A DNA stretch of 64,000 bases from assembly GCF_001742225.1 (NCBI RefSeq), contig NZ_CP017076.1:248001-312000 (forward strand), in the 5' to 3' direction. Shown in pieces: positions 25,826 to 33,973 of this stretch. The number at the start of each line of letters is the position of its first letter. Position 1 is the stretch's first letter. The notes under the pieces were generated by a model. That model searched no databases. It was not told where the DNA came from and saw only the letters and a list, made by a program, of their open reading frames with translations. Source of the stretch: Novosphingobium resinovorum (lineage in GTDB: Bacteria; Pseudomonadota; Alphaproteobacteria; Sphingomonadales; Sphingomonadaceae). Both the position numbers and the translations under genes were made by a program.

Positions 25826-26896
25826 ATGACAAACGCAGACACACCTATCGACGACACCGCGGACGATCCGCGCTGGGCGCAAGTCGTCGCCCGCGACAAG
25901 AGCGCCGACGGCACGCTGTGGTACTCGGTCGCGACCACCGGCATCTATTGCCGCCCCTCTTGCCCCTCGCGGACCGCCAATCCCCGCAACGTGACGCTGC
26001 ACGACACGCTGGCGAGTGCCCGCGCGACCGGGTGCCGGCCCTGCAGGCGCTGCAACCCGGAAGGCGCGTCGCAGGACGCCGGGAATGCCGCGCTGGTCGA
26101 GCAGGCCTGCCGCCTGATCGAGGCGTCGGACGAGCCGCCTTCGCTCGATGACCTGGCGGCGGCGGTGGAACTGAGCCCCGGCTACTTCCACCGCCTGTTC
26201 AAGGCCCAGACCGGCCTGACCCCCAAGGCTTATGCGAGCGCCCATCGTGCCCGCAAGGTACGCGACACTCTGGCCGCAGGAGGCCGGGTGACGGACGCCA
26301 TCTACGACGCCGGGTTCAATTCCAACGGCCGGTTCTACGAGCAGTCGGGCGCGATGCTGGGCATGACGCCCGGCCGCTACAGGAACGGCGGGGCCGACGA
26401 GGTGCTCCACTTCGCGGTGGCGCAATGTTTTCTGGGCGCGATCCTGGTGGCCTCCAGCGACAAGGGGGTGGCATCGATCCTGCTTGGCGATGACCCCGAG
26501 GACTTGGTCCGCGACTTGCAGGACCGCTTTCCCCGCGCGGAACTGGTCGGCGCCGATGCCGGTTACGAGCGGACGGTGGCACGGGTCGTCGGCTTCGTCG
26601 AGGCGCCGGACATCGGCCTCGACCTGCCGCTCGACGTGCGGGGCACCGCCTTCCAGCAGCGCGTCTGGCAGGCGCTGCGCGAAATCCCGGCGGGCGAGAC
26701 CGTCACGTATGCCGAAGTCGCGCGCCGCATCGGCTCGCCCAGCGCCACGCGCGCGGTTGCGGGAGCCTGCGCGGCCAATCGCATCGCCATCGCCATCCCC
26801 TGCCACCGGGTCATCCGCAATGACGGTTCGCTGTCGGGCTATCGCTGGGGCGTGGAGCGCAAGCGCAGGCTCATCGAACTGGAAGGCGGGGCGTGA
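25826..26896 (+). CDS. ada: Ada: methylphosphotriester/O6-methylguanine-DNA methyltransferase and activator
   Basis: A 356-residue complete Ada. The N-terminal zinc domain has Cys42, Cys46, Cys73 and Cys76 (YCRPSC...CRRC); Cys42 corresponds to E. coli Cys38, which accepts methyl from phosphotriesters. An AraC-type DNA-binding domain follows (about 88-185, SPGYFHRLFKAQTGLTPKAY). The C-terminal methyltransferase domain carries the acceptor Cys326 in IPCHRVI. Self-methylation turns Ada into an activator of its own operon. The downstream oxygenase start overlaps its stop by four bases, so both are induced together. An unrelated half repeat precedes the promoter region. Confidence 0.95.
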   Translation: MTNADTPIDDTADDPRWAQVVARDKSADGTLWYSVATTGIYCRPSCPSRTANPRNVTLHDTLASARATGCRPCRRCNPEGASQDAGNAALVEQACRLIEASDEPPSLDDLAAAVELSPGYFHRLFKAQTGLTPKAYASAHRARKVRDTLAAGGRVTDAIYDAGFNSNGRFYEQSGAMLGMTPGRYRNGGADEVLHFAVAQCFLGAILVASSDKGVASILLGDDPEDLVRDLQDRFPRAELVGADAGYERTVARVVGFVEAPDIGLDLPLDVRGTAFQQRVWQALREIPAGETVTYAEVARRIGSPSATRAVAGACAANRIAIAIPCHRVIRNDGSLSGYRWGVERKRRLIELEGGA

Positions 26897-27606
26897 GCGC
26901 TTTTCCGAGTACGCGGATCGACGCCTACGACTGGGATGCGATCGCGGGCGATCTCGACCGGGAAGGCTGGGCGGTGCTGCCCGGCCTGCTCGCAGACGCC
27001 GAATGCGACGCCGTGGCTGGTATGTACGGACCAACAGGCGCCTTCCGCAGCCACGTCCACATGGCGCGGCACGGGTTCGGCAAGGGCGAGTATCGCTATT
27101 TCGCCTACCCGCTGCCCCCGCTGGTGGAAGCGGCGCGCATCTGTCTCTATCCCCATGTCGCGCCGATCGCGAACAGGTGGAGCGAACGAATGGGCATGGC
27201 GGCGCGCTTCCCCGCCGATCACGCGAGTTTCCTCGCAAGGTGTCACGAAGCGGGCCAGAGGCGGCCGACGCCGCTACTGCTGGAATATGGCGAGGGCGAC
27301 TACAATTGCCTGCATCAGGATCTCTACGGGGATCACGTGTTTCCGCTGCAGGTCGCCGTGCTGCTGTCGCAGCCCGGCAGGGACTTCACCGGCGGCGAGT
27401 TCGTACTGACCGAGCAGCGTCCGCGCATGCAATCACGCGCATCGGTCGTGCCGCTCGGCAAGGGCGACGGCGTCCTGTTCGCGGTGAACCAGCGCCCGCA
27501 GCGGGGCACGCGGGGCGACTACCGTGTCACGCTGCGGCATGGTGTCAGCACGCTGCGTTCGGGCAGGCGTCACACGCTGGGGATCATCTTCCACGACGCG
27601 GCCTGA
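26893..27606 (+). CDS. 2OG-Fe(II) oxygenase, Oxygenase-NA (COG3826) family
   Basis: A 237-residue non-heme iron dioxygenase. The facial triad is His141-x-Asp143 in CLHQDLYGD and His216 in LRHGVSTL, with arginines about ten residues later (GRRHTLGIIF) for 2-oxoglutarate. The sequence fits the family described as acting oxidatively on damaged nucleic acid, which is distinct from AlkB. The GTG start overlaps the ada stop (GTGA), giving tight coupling. By operon it replaces alkB as the dealkylation partner of Ada; that biochemical role is inferred from context and family naming. Confidence 0.85.
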   Translation: MSAFPSTRIDAYDWDAIAGDLDREGWAVLPGLLADAECDAVAGMYGPTGAFRSHVHMARHGFGKGEYRYFAYPLPPLVEAARICLYPHVAPIANRWSERMGMAARFPADHASFLARCHEAGQRRPTPLLLEYGEGDYNCLHQDLYGDHVFPLQVAVLLSQPGRDFTGGEFVLTEQRPRMQSRASVVPLGKGDGVLFAVNQRPQRGTRGDYRVTLRHGVSTLRSGRRHTLGIIFHDAA

Positions 27607-27611
27607 CGCTT

Positions 27612-27641
27612 CGTCATTGCTTCGCTACGCTCGCAATGACG
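27612..27641. terminator. Short copy of palindrome family A acting as terminator
   Basis: CGTCATTGC and GCAATGACG form 9-bp arms around a 12-base loop TTCGCTACGCTC, which is a contracted version of the 19872 element. It lies between the ada operon and the converging LuxR-type gene. Confidence 0.6.
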
Positions 27642-27679
27642 GCGGTGTGGGGGCAGGCGGCCATGCTCCGGCAAAGCGA

Positions 27680-28381
27680 TCAATTCCCCATCGAGGGCGC
27701 CGTCATCGTCGCATCGAGGGTGGGCACGCCGTGCGTGGTCGCCCACATCGCCGCCTGTGTCCGGTTCGCGACGTTTAGCTTGCGCAGGATCGCCTTCACG
27801 TGAACCTTGACCGTCGCCTCAGTCACGAAGAGCTTGCGGGCGATGCGCTTGTTGGAATAGCCGGCCATCAGGCAGCACAGCACGTCGTTTTCACGCTGGG
27901 ACAGCTTCGACCCACCGCCGTGGCCGGTGTTCTGCAGGCCGGTCAGGTCGTCACGCGCCTCGGGTATCGCGATCCGGAAGTCCTCGCGCCGCAGCATGTC
28001 GGCGACGTCCGGCGGGATGACTTTGTGCCCCAGTGCCGCCAGGCGCAGCAGCGCGATCAGGGTGTCGCACGGCATGTCCTTCACGGCATAGCCCTGCGCG
28101 CCATGGTCGAAGCAGTTGAGCATGGACGAGAGGTCGAATTTCTCGGCCAGGATCAGCGCGCTCACGGTGTCGCGGCTGGCCAGCCGTTGCAGCGAATCGA
28201 GCTGGTCGGCCAGGCTGGGCATGTCGACCAGGACCAGATGATCGCTGCGGTCGGGCAATTCGGGCAAGTCATCGACGCTGGCGGAAGTCGATACGACCTC
28301 GATGCCGCCATCGAGGATGATGCGTCGGAGCCCCTCGCGAGAAATCGAACTGGGGTTGATAATAGAGACTGAAATACCCAA
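27680..28381 (-). CDS. NarL/LuxR-type response-regulator-like activator of the polysaccharide cluster
   Basis: A 233-residue protein. The N-terminal half (1-120) is receiver-like, with Asp53 at the phosphorylation position (LVLVDMPSL) and a conserved Lys (GYAVKDM). The acidic pair normally at the end of strand 1 is absent (SIINPSS), so phosphorylation may be lost. The C-terminal GerE/LuxR helix-turn-helix (about 165-220, LSQRENDVL...VTEATVKVHVKAILRKLNV) is intact. The start is TTG, preceded by GGAAGGG at good spacing. It lies at the edge of the exopolysaccharide genes and is the only cluster-linked regulator, so it is the likely activator. No kinase gene is nearby. Confidence 0.85.
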   Translation of the reverse strand: MGISVSIINPSSISREGLRRIILDGGIEVVSTSASVDDLPELPDRSDHLVLVDMPSLADQLDSLQRLASRDTVSALILAEKFDLSSMLNCFDHGAQGYAVKDMPCDTLIALLRLAALGHKVIPPDVADMLRREDFRIAIPEARDDLTGLQNTGHGGGSKLSQRENDVLCCLMAGYSNKRIARKLFVTEATVKVHVKAILRKLNVANRTQAAMWATTHGVPTLDATMTAPSMGN

Positions 28382-28878
28382 CGGTCACCCTTCCGAGTCC
28401 CAACCCGGGCATCGATTCCTCAATGCCCGGAGTGTTGTTCAAGTGCGGCCTTTCGAGGTCAGTCCTGTCAATCGACGGTACAAGACGACATCCGGCGTCC
28501 CAAATATTCAGGCGCGGCTTTCTCCCAAATCCATTATGTACTTTTTTCAGGTCCTCAAAATACCCATGGCCGGTTGAGGCCGATGTATATCTTTCGAAAG
28601 CTGTTTACGTACATAACCATATTTGGTCTTGCTGGGTGGCTACATTGGCATTTTTCAGTGTTTTGAGCGATTCACGTCGAAATTGCCGATATTTGCGATG
28701 AACGGTTCATCGCGGGACACTCGCAGCCTGTTTGGAAATTCGTTGGAAACGAATTTCGCGGCACCGGCCCGCTCCCCCTCCCGACCGCCCGCAGGATACT
28801 GCCGATGGGCGGTCGGGAGGGGGAGCGGGCCGGTGCCGCTTACGAAATGCCCTTCCGGGCATTTTCGCAAAGAGCCTC
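28382..28878. other. Intergenic region with three consecutive hairpins
   Basis: No gene is credible in these 497 bases. The part next to the LuxR-type gene is AT-rich and would hold its promoter. The part next to the Wza-like gene has three stems in a row: a 10-bp perfect repeat (28735-28757, GAAATTCGTT arms, 3-base loop); a 33-bp perfect repeat (28758-28790 and 28807-28839, 16-base loop); and CGAAATGCCC/GGGCATTTTCG (28843-28867). The last one is placed to terminate the leftward Wza-like gene. Confidence 0.7.
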
Positions 28879-29484
28879 TTAGAGCATCGATTCATTCACG
28901 GTGATGGTGTCGCCGGGCATGATGATCAGGGCCGGATCGCCGACGACGACCTTGCGGCCTCCGCCCCAGCTCTTGCGCAGGACGACGACGGTGGCCTTGT
29001 TCGCGCGGGGCGTGAAACCGCCCGCCTTGGCGATCGCTTGCAGCAAGGACATCTGCCCGGCGTAGGTATACTCGCCCGGCTTGCCGACTTCGCCGAGGAT
29101 GTAGAACGGCCGGTACGACATGACGTCCACCGCGACATGCGGGTTCAGTACGTAGCCGCCCTGGGTCAGCTTGGCGGTGATGGCCCCTGCCATCTGGTCA
29201 GGCGTGCTGCCGGCGGCCGCGACGTCGGCGATGAGCGGCATCGTCACCGCGCCTGCGGTGCCGATCTCGTACTCGCCGGTCAGTGTCGGCTCGTCGAACA
29301 CGGTCACGCGCACTTTGTCGCCGGCGTCCAGGCGCATGCCCTGGCTGGCCCGTGCGTTCGCCTCGGACACGTCGACAAGCGGATAGTTCTGAGTCGCGCA
29401 TCCGGCGGCCAGCACCGTCGCCAGCAAAGCCGCGGAAATATGCGTGGAGCGGCGTGTGCGAGGCCTGAAAAGTTCCTGGATCAT
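28879..29484 (-). CDS. Wza/GumB-like polysaccharide export lipoprotein
   Basis: A 201-residue outer-membrane polysaccharide export protein. A signal peptide ends in the lipobox LAAGC (lipidated Cys about residue 29). A polysaccharide-export domain follows (RLDAGDKVRVTVFDEPTLTGEYEIGTAGAV; strands to residue 115). A SLBB-type domain FYILGEVGKPGEYTYAGQMSLLQAIAKAGGFT precedes a C-terminus that lacks the long helix of E. coli Wza. The ATG is chosen for the perfect AAGGAGGGTGAA in front. It is separated from, and divergent to, the ExoY/Wzc operon with which it should form the export machine. Confidence 0.9.
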   Translation of the reverse strand: MIQELFRPRTRRSTHISAALLATVLAAGCATQNYPLVDVSEANARASQGMRLDAGDKVRVTVFDEPTLTGEYEIGTAGAVTMPLIADVAAAGSTPDQMAGAITAKLTQGGYVLNPHVAVDVMSYRPFYILGEVGKPGEYTYAGQMSLLQAIAKAGGFTPRANKATVVVLRKSWGGGRKVVVGDPALIIMPGDTITVNESML

Positions 29485-29606
29485 TTCACCCTCCTTGCGA
29501 GATCCCCGGCTCAAAGTCGGGGTGAGAGGCAATCCTATCCAAGTACCGTCGCGGTTCCATACCTCTTAGGTTGTGAAGAAAAATCAGTAAGTTCCGGGCC
29601 GATAGT

Positions 29607-29620
29607 CCGAAAGGGGTAGG
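29607..29620. promoter_or_regulatory. Candidate cluster motif CCGAAAGGGGTAGG
   Basis: CCGAAAGGGGTAGG lies in the shared region between the Wza-like gene and the ExoY-like gene, 135 bases before the latter. Similar strings occur at 38617 (CCGAAAGGGCTAA), 48102 (CCGAAGGGGTAGG) and, inverted, at 48567 (CTAACCCTTTGG), all upstream of cluster genes. A regulator site is possible but unproved. Confidence 0.4.
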
Positions 29621-29754
29621 TGGGTTTACGTCTTATGACCGTTTGCCTGCCGGCCATCGATGCCGTCACTCTGACAATCGTGATCAGTTCTCTTTGTACG
29701 GATACGAAAAGAGATCCGGTCCTTCGGTTATCGCGACGCAGAGAGGTATCTTCC

Positions 29755-30522
29755 ATGGATGGGAATTCGGCCGGGACTCAGGCTCGGATACACGAATCCT
29801 TCTCGGATGCGTATTCGCCGAGTAGCACCGAACGGGAGGAAGCGACACAGCTGGCGCCCATCGTGCCGGGCGCCCGCTCGCGTTGGGACTGCTGGGACTT
29901 GCTGGCGCAGCCCGATCACGTGCTGGCGCGGCCGTTCGACATCGCCATCGCCTCGCTGGCGATCATCGCCTTCCTGCCGCTGTTCATCATCGTCGCCATT
30001 GCGATCTGGGTCGACCAGCCGGGGCCGGTGATCTTCGCCCAGCGCCGGGTGGGCCGCAACGGGCGCGGCTTCCCGTGCTTCAAGTTCCGCTCCATGCAGC
30101 TCGACGCCGAGCGCAGTCTCGACGGTATCCTGCGCGAGAACCCGCATCTGCGCGCGCAGTGGGAGCGCGATCGCAAGCTGCCGAACGACCCGCGCGTCAC
30201 CCGCGTCGGCCGGATCATCCGCGTCACCAGCCTCGACGAGCTGCCGCAGCTGTTCAACGTTCTGCGCGGGGAGATGAGCATCGTCGGACCCCGCCCGATC
30301 GTGGTGGACGAGATGCCGCGTTACGGGCGCTACATCCATCACTACCTTGCCGTGCGGCCGGGTCTGACCGGGTTGTGGCAGGTCTCGGGGCGCAGCAGCG
30401 TGACCTATCGCCGCCGCATCGCCGCCGACATTCGCTACACCCGCGCGCGAACGCTTGCCTACGATGCCCGCATCCTTGCCGCGACCATCCCCGCCGTCGC
30501 TTCCGGGCGAGGGTCCTGCTGA
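29755..30522 (+). CDS. ExoY-like initiating sugar-phosphate transferase
   Basis: A 255-residue polyprenyl-phosphate sugar-1-phosphate transferase that starts repeat-unit assembly on undecaprenyl phosphate. One membrane segment (DIAIASLAIIAFLPLFIIVAIAIW, about residues 62-85) precedes the catalytic domain with KFRSM, DELPQLFNVLRGEMS, IVGPRP and RPGLTGLWQVSGRS. It is the short (ExoY) type without the WbaP N-terminal helices. The ATG was chosen because GAGAGG precedes it; the frame stays open upstream. It heads the rightward operon; its stop overlaps the next start (TGATG). Confidence 0.9.
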   Translation: MDGNSAGTQARIHESFSDAYSPSSTEREEATQLAPIVPGARSRWDCWDLLAQPDHVLARPFDIAIASLAIIAFLPLFIIVAIAIWVDQPGPVIFAQRRVGRNGRGFPCFKFRSMQLDAERSLDGILRENPHLRAQWERDRKLPNDPRVTRVGRIIRVTSLDELPQLFNVLRGEMSIVGPRPIVVDEMPRYGRYIHHYLAVRPGLTGLWQVSGRSSVTYRRRIAADIRYTRARTLAYDARILAATIPAVASGRGSC

Positions 30523-31790
30523 TGCGGTTGGCATTTGCGCCAACCGGTCTGGGGCGAAAACGCTTCCAGCGCGCCGCCGCGCTCTGGCTCACCGGATCGT
30601 TCGTGCCCGCGTTCCTGTCGGGCACCGCGCGGGCACAGGACTATCCGGTGGAAGTGCCCGAATCGGTGGTCGAGCAGACCGATGCCGAGGGCATCCGCAT
30701 CGGCACGATGAAGGTGCTGCCCCGGGTCAACTTCGACCTGCGCTACGACACCAACATCTATAACCAGCGCAGCAAGATAGACGACGGTGTCGCCGTGGTG
30801 CGCCCCAGCGTCAGCCTGCAGAGCGACTTTTCCCGCCACGCGCTGCACTTCGACGCCGCCGCCGAGGGCCGCCGCTACCTCGACACCAGCGCCGAGAACA
30901 GCAACCAGTGGTCGCTTTCGGCGGGCGGGCGACTGGACTTCGCGGACCGCTTCGTGCTCGACGGCGACTTCGGCGTCGCGCGCAGGATCGAGCGGCGCGG
31001 CACCTTCGGCGACCAGTTCTTCACCGACCGCCCGGTATCCTACAACGAGTACGGCGGCGGCCTGCGCCTGTCGCGCGGCGGCGGCATCATCGAGTGGCAG
31101 ATCGGCGTCAGTTCGCGCAAGCTGGACTATAACGACGCGCGCCAGAACGGGCTCCCGGTCGACCAGTCCTTCCGCGACGTCAGGCGCGATGCCGTGACCT
31201 TCCGGGTCGATTATCGCCGCTCCGACACCTTCGGTCTGTTCGTGAGGGCGACCGGTAACCGGCTGGCCTACGACATCGGCACCGGCCGCAATTCCAAGGG
31301 CTTCTCCGTGGTCGGCGGCGTCAGCTACCGGATAACGGACCTGGTGACGGCGGAAGCGGCGCTGGGCTACGTCAAGCAGGACACCCGCGATCCGGCCCGC
31401 CCGGACATCGGCGCGATGGACTACCACGTCAGCGTCAAGTGGACCCCCACCGCACGCACCCGCTTCGAACTGAAGGGCGAGCGCACGGTGGAGCGCAGCC
31501 CGCTGATGCTGGGCTCCGCCGTCCTGCAGTCCACGCTGGTCGGCAACGCCTCCATCGCGCTCGGCAGCCGGACGCTGGTGGGGATCGAGGCCGGGTTCCT
31601 GCGCAACGAATACGAAGGCTTCGACCGCCGCGAATCGCGCGTCTTCGGCGAGGCTACCGTGACCCGCACGATCTCCACCCGCATCGCCGCCTTCGTCGGC
31701 GTGAGTGCGCGGCGGCAGCGCGGGTCAGGCATCAATCCAAGGGAATACGACGGGGCAGCCGTTCGAGTGGGAGCCCGGATCGCGATCTGA
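30522..31790 (+). CDS. Outer-membrane beta-barrel protein of the polysaccharide cluster
   Basis: A 422-residue secreted protein. The signal peptide ends TARAQDYP (about residue 36). Alternating-hydrophobic strands with many aromatic girdle residues (FDLRYDTNIYNQRS, RYLDTSAENSNQWSLSAGGRLDF, FRVDYRRSDTFGLFVRATG) continue to the C-terminus VRVGARIAI. It resembles the outer-membrane barrels found in Wzy-type sphingan or PEP-type clusters. The ATG overlaps the ExoY-like stop. It probably assists export or anchoring; direct function is unknown. Confidence 0.8.
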   Translation: MRLAFAPTGLGRKRFQRAAALWLTGSFVPAFLSGTARAQDYPVEVPESVVEQTDAEGIRIGTMKVLPRVNFDLRYDTNIYNQRSKIDDGVAVVRPSVSLQSDFSRHALHFDAAAEGRRYLDTSAENSNQWSLSAGGRLDFADRFVLDGDFGVARRIERRGTFGDQFFTDRPVSYNEYGGGLRLSRGGGIIEWQIGVSSRKLDYNDARQNGLPVDQSFRDVRRDAVTFRVDYRRSDTFGLFVRATGNRLAYDIGTGRNSKGFSVVGGVSYRITDLVTAEAALGYVKQDTRDPARPDIGAMDYHVSVKWTPTARTRFELKGERTVERSPLMLGSAVLQSTLVGNASIALGSRTLVGIEAGFLRNEYEGFDRRESRVFGEATVTRTISTRIAAFVGVSARRQRGSGINPREYDGAAVRVGARIAI

Positions 31791-31831
31791 GGCGCCACCA
31801 TCTCCAGCGGCCGGAAGGGCAGGAGCAGACA

Positions 31832-33973
31832 ATGAACAGTGCACACCAGATTATCAGTGCCGGTCCCGATCCGCGCGATCTTGCGCTGGCGCCCGGGCAA
31901 TCGCTCATGCTGCCGTCGGCGCGCGTCGACCTTGGCGGGTCGATGGCGTTCTTCCGGCGCCGATCGGGGCTGATCGCGCTGGTCACGGGGGCGGCGCTGG
32001 CGATCGGCGCGGCGGTGACCTTCTCGATGCCGATCACGTACACGGCCGAGGCGGTCGTCAGCCTGCTGGCGCCGACCGACACGCCTGAGGCCGCGGCAAG
32101 CGCCGGGCGACAGGCCGGGCCTTCGCCGAACAGCTCTTATGTCGATACGCAAGTGGAGACGCTGAAATCGCGCGACCTTGCGCAGCGTGTCGCTTCCGCA
32201 CTCGGCGTCCTCGACGGCAAGAGCGCGGCCCAGCAGGCCGAGATCGTCACCACGTACCAGAATAACGTTTCGGCCGTGCGCAGCGGCGAGAGCTATGCGC
32301 TCAAGGTCGCGTTCAAGGCGCCGAACGGGCAGGACGCGGCGAAAGTCGCCAACATGTATGCGCAGCAGTTCACCCAGATCGAGGTCAAGGCCGCGCACGA
32401 GAGCAACACCGAAACCGCCAAGCTGGTCGCGCCCCGGCTCGAGCAACTGCGCCAGCAGGCCCACGCCGATACCGAGCGGCTGCAGCGCTACCGCATCGCC
32501 AACGGCCTCTTGAGCACTTCGGGTGCCTCGCTGACCGAGCAGGAGATTTCCAGCTACAACCAGGAAGTCACCAAGGCCCGCGCCGAGGCGGCCGAGAGCC
32601 AGGCGCGGCTCGCGACGGCGCAGGCGCAGCTGCGCTCGGGATCGGCGGGCGACGACGTGGGCGAGGCGCTCGGTTCGGGCGTGATCGGCTCGCTGCGCGC
32701 GCGGGAATCGCAGATCGGCGGCGAGGTCGCCAACATGCAGGCGCGCTACGGCCCCAATCATCCCCAGCTCGTGCGCAGCCGGAGCGAACTCGCCGAAGTG
32801 CGCAGCGACATCAGGAACGAGATTACCCGCATCATGTCCAACCTGCAGGCGCAGCGCGATGTGGCGGACCAGCGCCTCGCCTCGCTCAGCTCCAGCCTCG
32901 GTGCGGCGCGCGGGAACCTTGCGCGCAACAACGCGGCAATGGTGGGCCTCGATGAACTGGAGCGCACCGCGCAGTCCTCGCAGGCGATGTACGAGACCTA
33001 CCTCAACAGCTACCGCCAGCTGATCGCGCAGGACGGCACCCAGCGGCCGAACGCCCGCGTGCTGTCGCTGGCCGAAGTGCCGCTGCTGCCAAGCTCGCCC
33101 AACATTCCCATGAACATGCTGCTGGCGCTGGTGATCGGCCTCGGCGCCGGGCTTGCCGCCGCTTACGTCGCCGAGGCGCTGTTCCGCGGCGTGACGACGT
33201 CGGACGAAGTCGAGCAGGGACTGGGCAGTCGCTACCTCGGCGCGATCCCGCTGCTCGCTTCGGTCAGCCGCAAGTCGCGGCGCGAGGTGCCAGCGATCAC
33301 GCAGGAACCGCGCTCCGCCTTCGCCGAATCGTTCCGCTCGCTGCGCACCTCGATCGAGCAGGCGGTCTATGGCCCGGCGCAGATCATAGCGGTGACCTCG
33401 GCGCTCCCCAAGGAGGGCAAGACGACGGTGGCCTCCTGCCTCGCGCAGACGCTGGCGGTCAGCGGGCGCGGCGCGATCCTCGTCGACTGCGATTTGCGCG
33501 GGCGCGGTGTCAGCAAGCTGCTGCGCCTCTCGCCCGAGCATCCCGGCCTGATCGAAGTGCTGGAGGGCAAGGTTTCGCTCGCCGATGCGCTGGTGACCGG
33601 GGAATCGGGGCTCTGTGTCCTGCCGGTCAAGCCTTCCGACCTTGCCCATGACACGCTGCTGACGGGCGAGACTTTCACCCGGTTGCTGCAGGAATTGCGC
33701 GCCTGCTTCGATTATGTCGTGCTCGACCTGCCGCCGGTGCTGCCGATCGCGGCGGGCCGCACCCTCGCCGGAATGGCCGACGCGACAGTGCTTGTGGTGC
33801 GCTGGCGCAAGACGATGAAGGGGGCGGCGCGCTCGGCCCTGGGCATGCTGCCGCGTGAGAGCGTCAACGTCGTGGGCGTGACGATCAACCGGATGGACAT
33901 GCGCCGCAAGCGCCTCTTCGGCTACTCCGACCCGGCCTACTTCTACCGTGAATACAAGGCCTATTACGCATGA
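31832..33973 (+). CDS. Wzc-like polysaccharide copolymerase and tyrosine autokinase
   Basis: A 713-residue inner-membrane protein combining a Wzz domain and a BY-kinase. Two membrane helices (about 48-68 and 427-448) bracket a periplasmic coiled-coil region (about 180-400). The kinase domain has Walker A near residue 522 (LPKEGKTTVAS), Walker A' (ILVDCDLRGRG) and Walker B near 627 (YVVLDLPPVLP). The C-terminus FGYSDPAYFYREYKAYYA holds six tyrosines for autophosphorylation. It sets chain length with the Wzy and Wza-like proteins. The ATG follows AGGAGCAG. It overlaps the next gene by four bases. Confidence 0.92.
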   Translation: MNSAHQIISAGPDPRDLALAPGQSLMLPSARVDLGGSMAFFRRRSGLIALVTGAALAIGAAVTFSMPITYTAEAVVSLLAPTDTPEAAASAGRQAGPSPNSSYVDTQVETLKSRDLAQRVASALGVLDGKSAAQQAEIVTTYQNNVSAVRSGESYALKVAFKAPNGQDAAKVANMYAQQFTQIEVKAAHESNTETAKLVAPRLEQLRQQAHADTERLQRYRIANGLLSTSGASLTEQEISSYNQEVTKARAEAAESQARLATAQAQLRSGSAGDDVGEALGSGVIGSLRARESQIGGEVANMQARYGPNHPQLVRSRSELAEVRSDIRNEITRIMSNLQAQRDVADQRLASLSSSLGAARGNLARNNAAMVGLDELERTAQSSQAMYETYLNSYRQLIAQDGTQRPNARVLSLAEVPLLPSSPNIPMNMLLALVIGLGAGLAAAYVAEALFRGVTTSDEVEQGLGSRYLGAIPLLASVSRKSRREVPAITQEPRSAFAESFRSLRTSIEQAVYGPAQIIAVTSALPKEGKTTVASCLAQTLAVSGRGAILVDCDLRGRGVSKLLRLSPEHPGLIEVLEGKVSLADALVTGESGLCVLPVKPSDLAHDTLLTGETFTRLLQELRACFDYVVLDLPPVLPIAAGRTLAGMADATVLVVRWRKTMKGAARSALGMLPRESVNVVGVTINRMDMRRKRLFGYSDPAYFYREYKAYYA

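Noticed and set aside
28385-28396. Fifth copy of the GGGGTA-like cluster motif before the LuxR-type gene
   Set aside because: On the minus strand it reads TCGGAAGGGTGA, which is simply the ribosome binding site of the TTG start.
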